Assembly (NCBI GenBank): GCA_023078685.1
Contig: JALGAS010000006.1
Span: 124,001 to 188,000, forward strand
Length of the DNA stretch: 64,000 nucleotides
Direction of reading: 5' to 3'
Source of the DNA: Neopestalotiopsis rosae
Lineage: Eukaryota > Ascomycota > Sordariomycetes > Amphisphaeriales > Sporocadaceae
Position numbers and translations under genes: made by a program. The notes under the pieces are model-generated. The model had not been told where the DNA came from. It made no database searches and was given only the letters and a program-made list of their open reading frames with translations. This document shows, in pieces, positions 62,388 to 64,000 of the stretch. Numbering within the stretch: position 1 is the stretch's first letter; each line of letters opens with the position of its first letter.

Positions 62388-64000
62388 GACACGTATTGAT
62401 GCTTGGGCAGATCTGGAGGAAGGAATGTAGGTGGCCGTGGTTGGACCCGAGCATAGGGTACGCTGCTGGAAGGGGGTTCCCAGCTACCAGGTTCCCGGGT
62501 CTCAGCTCACACTAAGGTGACAGCCTCACGTAGGGAACTCCGAGTATTCACTGCCACCAAAACCTGTAGTCCACGGTATAGGAAGCTGTATATTCAGCGT
62601 AATCGCCGTGACGTCGGGCCCCGAGCGTAGGTTTGAGACTGTTTGAGGGGCGTGGCGGCAAAGACACCAAGCAGCAGAAACCATCAACCCTTCCACACTT
62701 TTTCTCGCGTAGACGGACAATTGCCAGATATGACGAGTAGTGGTTTTAAAGGAGCGCGTCCGACGGCTAGTAGTAGTGATATCGACATGAGATTCAATTC
62801 CTTGTTGTCCAAAGTCACATCAGGATACGTCAGTGGGTTGCTTGCTCAGCAACACACACTCTCACGCATACACGCACACGACGTCGAAAAAAGGGCGTGT
62901 TCTGACGGCCGTCAAAAGCTTATTAATGGCTGTCAGCACTTCGCAGGAGTCTCCCGTTTTGACCGAACTTGGACCCTGTGAAATGTTGAAAAAGAGAATG
63001 GGAAAGAGGCGGACTTTAGGTCGGCTTCAAGAGCTAGCTACTTACACTAGAACTAACCTAGTGCTTGGCCCAAAAAAAAAGGAAGAACGAGAACTGCTGC
63101 TACCCTCCTCCAACTCCCAGCCTACCAGCAGCCACTCGACCACTGCCAAAAGCCCAGCTCCTTCTTTTGCCTCCCTCCTACTGCAGTTCTCCGCGGGCAC
63201 TCGGGGGGCCTGGGCCGGGTCGGGCTCCCTTTGGTTCCCATAGGCCCTGGGTAGCTCAACTTGGCGGACAAGAACTTGACCAGGATGGGGTTAGACCGCC
63301 ATTTCCCCCAGTCTGCGTAATGTTACTTGGTAACCAAATTTCCGCTGTACTGAGAGCACTTGTCATGAAGCCTGCAAAAGCAGCCAAGCAGCAAGGTAAA
63401 ATTATATGTACGAAGCGGTGCACAGGTAACAGCTCTATTATGTGTACGATTCGTATTGGTGCGAGGGAGTGAGGGGGCCTTCGGGGTCCAGAGAAGATCT
63501 ATCACTTTCTGCAGGCCATGAACAGAATAAGCAACGATTCATGGGGAAAACCTTCAAGTCGGGCATCCATCCTGCCATTTGCGAAATTATACATACACTA
63601 CTGAATTGTTCATGCAACGGCATAAACGGTCAACTCGACCAGTCCAGTGATATCTAGTTCTGAGCCCCCATAGGCCCCCGCGCATCAAGGGCCTAGTGTA
63701 GGTAAAATAGGTGGGATGATGGATCTTATGTAGGGCCTTGCATCGGGAACTTCCAACAGCCAGCCGTCGCTGTTTCTGCATCCAAAAGCAAAAAACGTTG
63801 ACATGTCTGTTGTGTGCAGATTCGCCCCCGTGATCGTCATACTGAAGGGAGTATTGCAAATCAGCGTTCCGGCTTTCACTAATATAGACAGTTTGACAGT
63901 GACTAGAATTCGGTGTGATAATCGGCAGATCATGGCAAATGGAATCCGATGATTGTGAATGGGAAATCAGAACATGGAAATTCGATAGTGCACCGGATGA
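62388..64000. other. Region upstream of the bZIP gene to the window end
   Basis: 1.6 kb with no supported gene on either strand. Short frames (for example 62833-63243 and 63065-63472) have no conserved features. It probably holds the promoter and long 5' leader of the bZIP gene. A gene may begin beyond the right edge. Confidence 0.45.

Overview
This window is nuclear DNA from a filamentous ascomycete, most likely a Sordariomycete of the Hypocreales type. The evidence is short GT-AG introns (about 47-145 nt), Zn2Cys6, DAL5-type MFS, metacaspase, P450 and bZIP-DUF3425 genes, and a hydroxamate-siderophore locus. There are no operons, no CRISPR array and no recognisable transposon. I assigned splice sites by hand from reading frame, GT-AG signals and family conservation, so exon coordinates are predictions.

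Layout. (1) 0.5-11.2 kb is a compact accessory block: two paralogous TauD/TfdA-type 2-oxoglutarate dioxygenases, a Zn2Cys6 regulator, a DHDPS/N-acetylneuraminate-lyase-type class I aldolase and an allantoate-permease-type MFS transporter. It looks like a self-contained uptake-oxidise-cleave catabolic unit whose substrate I cannot name. (2) 11.4-12.9 kb is a metacaspase. (3) 14.1-36.4 kb is the siderophore locus. A giant nonribosomal peptide synthetase of the SidC/ferrichrome class lies on the minus strand, divergent from an L-ornithine N5-monooxygenase (SidA). The 5.5-kb region between them carries extended iron-GATA motifs. The synthetase reading frame is interrupted twice, by a perfect 110-bp tandem duplication and by a 25-bp templated-looking insertion. 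Outside these it is a complete A-T-C-A-T-C-T-C-A-T-C-T-C-T-C enzyme. (4) 39-50 kb is gene-sparse accessory DNA: an Hce2-like secreted protein, a P450, a LYR-type protein, a small cysteine-containing secreted protein, and a roughly 1,080-residue secreted protein built of about 30 two-cysteine modules plus a Gly-rich repeat tail. (5) 50.5-62.4 kb is conserved housekeeping: an Mms2-type ubiquitin E2 variant, the Golgi/endosome trafficking protein Mon2, a mitochondrial stomatin-like protein and a bZIP-DUF3425 regulator.

How the parts work together. SidA hydroxylates ornithine, and SidC would assemble acyl-hydroxyornithine units and amino acids into an intracellular ferrichrome-type siderophore. 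The ATCWGATAA motifs between them are what an SreA-type iron repressor would bind. In the first block the transporter, two oxygenases, aldolase and regulator plausibly form one pathway. The Mms2, Mon2, stomatin-like and bZIP genes are an ordinary chromosomal flank.
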